Below are positions 5,461 to 5,773 of a DNA stretch of 5,773 bases, piece by piece; position 1 is the first letter of the stretch; every line of letters starts with the position of its first letter. The notes below the pieces were generated by a model. The model saw only the letters and a program-made list of their open reading frames with translations, did no database searches and was not told the DNA's origin. Origin of the DNA: Bacillota bacterium (GTDB lineage Bacteria > Bacillota > Clostridia > Lachnospirales > Lachnospiraceae); contig JAEWEO010000295.1 in the NCBI GenBank assembly GCA_023389295.1, positions 1 to 5,773 of the forward strand, in the 5' to 3' direction. A program made the translations under genes and the position numbers.

Positions 5461-5580
5461 GATTGAAAATGAGTTATGTTTTTTCTAGAATAAATAGAAA
5501 AGCAGTAAGTCATATTTATGTTGAAACTTATCAAATATTAATAAGATATTAAATATATTACATAAATATTAAAATTCTAG

Positions 5581-5608
5581 TTGATATTATTCCTTTATTT
5601 GGTATAAT
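5581..5608 (+). promoter_or_regulatory. Strong extended -10 sigma-A promoter
   Basis: TTGATA (5581-5586, five of six matches) and a perfect TATAAT (5603-5608) are 16 bases apart, and the -10 box is preceded by TGG, giving the TGn extended -10 element. The AT-rich run just upstream could act as an UP element. Transcription would start near 5615, leaving a leader of about 60 bases before the ATG at 5677. This is the best promoter in the window. Confidence 0.85.
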
Positions 5609-5676
5609 AGATATAACAAAGAATAAATAGATTTTCGGAACTATTAACCATGTTGATTTGATTTGAGGAGAGTTCA

Positions 5677-5773
5677 ATGAAGCTCAAATATAAAAAGGCT
5701 ATTTTGCTAACAACGATGTTTACTATGGGGATAGGATTGCTTACATTTTCGCTTAGTAAGGAGAAATCAAATA
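5677..5773 (+). CDS. N-terminus of an exported or membrane-anchored protein (cut by right edge)
   Basis: Only 32 codons fit. They encode a lysine-rich start (MKLKYKK) followed by a hydrophobic helix AILLTTMFTMGIGLLTFSL (about residues 8-26) and then charged SKEKSN. This is a signal peptide or signal-anchor; no lipobox cysteine and no clear AxA cleavage site is seen in the visible part. GAGGAG at 5665-5670, 6 bases before the ATG, is a strong ribosome binding site, and a strong promoter lies about 70 bases upstream, so the gene is probably well expressed and begins its own transcription unit. The mature domain lies beyond the window, so no function can be given. Confidence 0.8.
   Translation, partial: MKLKYKKAILLTTMFTMGIGLLTFSLSKEKSN

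Larger units (their letters stand above)
5330..5676. other. Gene-free AT-rich intergenic region
   Basis: This 347-base stretch holds the leader of the minus-strand small gene, the bidirectional terminator, and then a very AT-rich run (about 5520-5580, with repeated ATATTAA) leading into a strong plus-strand promoter. A 7-base inverted repeat TTTTCTA / TAGAAAA (5481-5487 and 5495-5501) lies in between, without a T-run after it. Two tiny ORFs (5398-5466 and 5469-5552) have no ribosome binding site and are not called. Confidence 0.7.

Noticed and set aside
5481..5501. TTTTCTA / TAGAAAA hairpin as a second terminator
   Set aside because: The stem is almost all A-T and no T-run follows on either strand.
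5398..5552. Two tiny plus-strand ORFs (22 and 27 codons, at 5398-5466 and 5469-5552)
   Set aside because: Neither has a ribosome binding site; the first runs through the terminator stem, and the composition is that of random AT-rich DNA.

Overview
The window is a low-GC, AT-rich piece of a Firmicutes chromosome, most likely from the Lachnospiraceae (the Clostridium phytofermentans / Lachnoclostridium neighbourhood). That placement rests on the codon and base usage, the strong AGGAGG-type ribosome binding sites, and the gene order radical SAM protein - DUF2344 protein - RNase E/G, which is common in clostridia. No similarity search was possible, so the taxonomic call is an inference. There is no sign of a phage, insertion sequence, CRISPR array, tRNA or rRNA.

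Left part (1-3055): three same-strand genes that look like one operon. The first is the C-terminal half of a B12-binding-type radical SAM protein (TIGR03960-like), cut by the left edge. One base after its stop comes a TIGR03936/DUF2344 'radical SAM-linked' protein, whose ribosome binding site lies inside the end of the first gene. Then, 27 bases on, comes a short RNase E/G with its catalytic aspartates intact but no C-terminal zinc-link cysteines. The first two are known to be adjacent or fused in many genomes, so they probably work together, but their reaction is not known. RNase E/G would cut 5'-monophosphorylated RNA in mRNA decay and rRNA processing.

Middle part (3056-4458): the ribosomal protein genes rplU/rpmA that often follow this RNase gene in clostridia are not here. 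Instead there is a 206-base spacer with a possible promoter whose -35 box sits inside a dyad, a small membrane-anchored protein resembling DUF3888, and a YbaK/EbsC-type Cys-tRNA(Pro) deacylase, a translation quality-control enzyme. A 171-base spacer with short degenerate direct repeats follows.

Right part (4459-5773): a small alpha/beta hydrolase faces a 66-residue two-helix membrane protein on the opposite strand that starts with TTG. A 347-base gene-free stretch holds a bidirectional intrinsic terminator and then a strong extended -10 sigma-A-type promoter. The promoter drives a gene with a strong ribosome binding site whose N-terminal signal or anchor segment is all that fits before the right edge.

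I found no clear new multi-gene system. The items most worth a second look are the zinc-link-less RNase E/G beside the uncharacterised radical SAM pair, the dyad over the -35 box at 3133-3154, and the placement of the terminator at 5410-5460, which implies antisense transcription through the small membrane protein gene.
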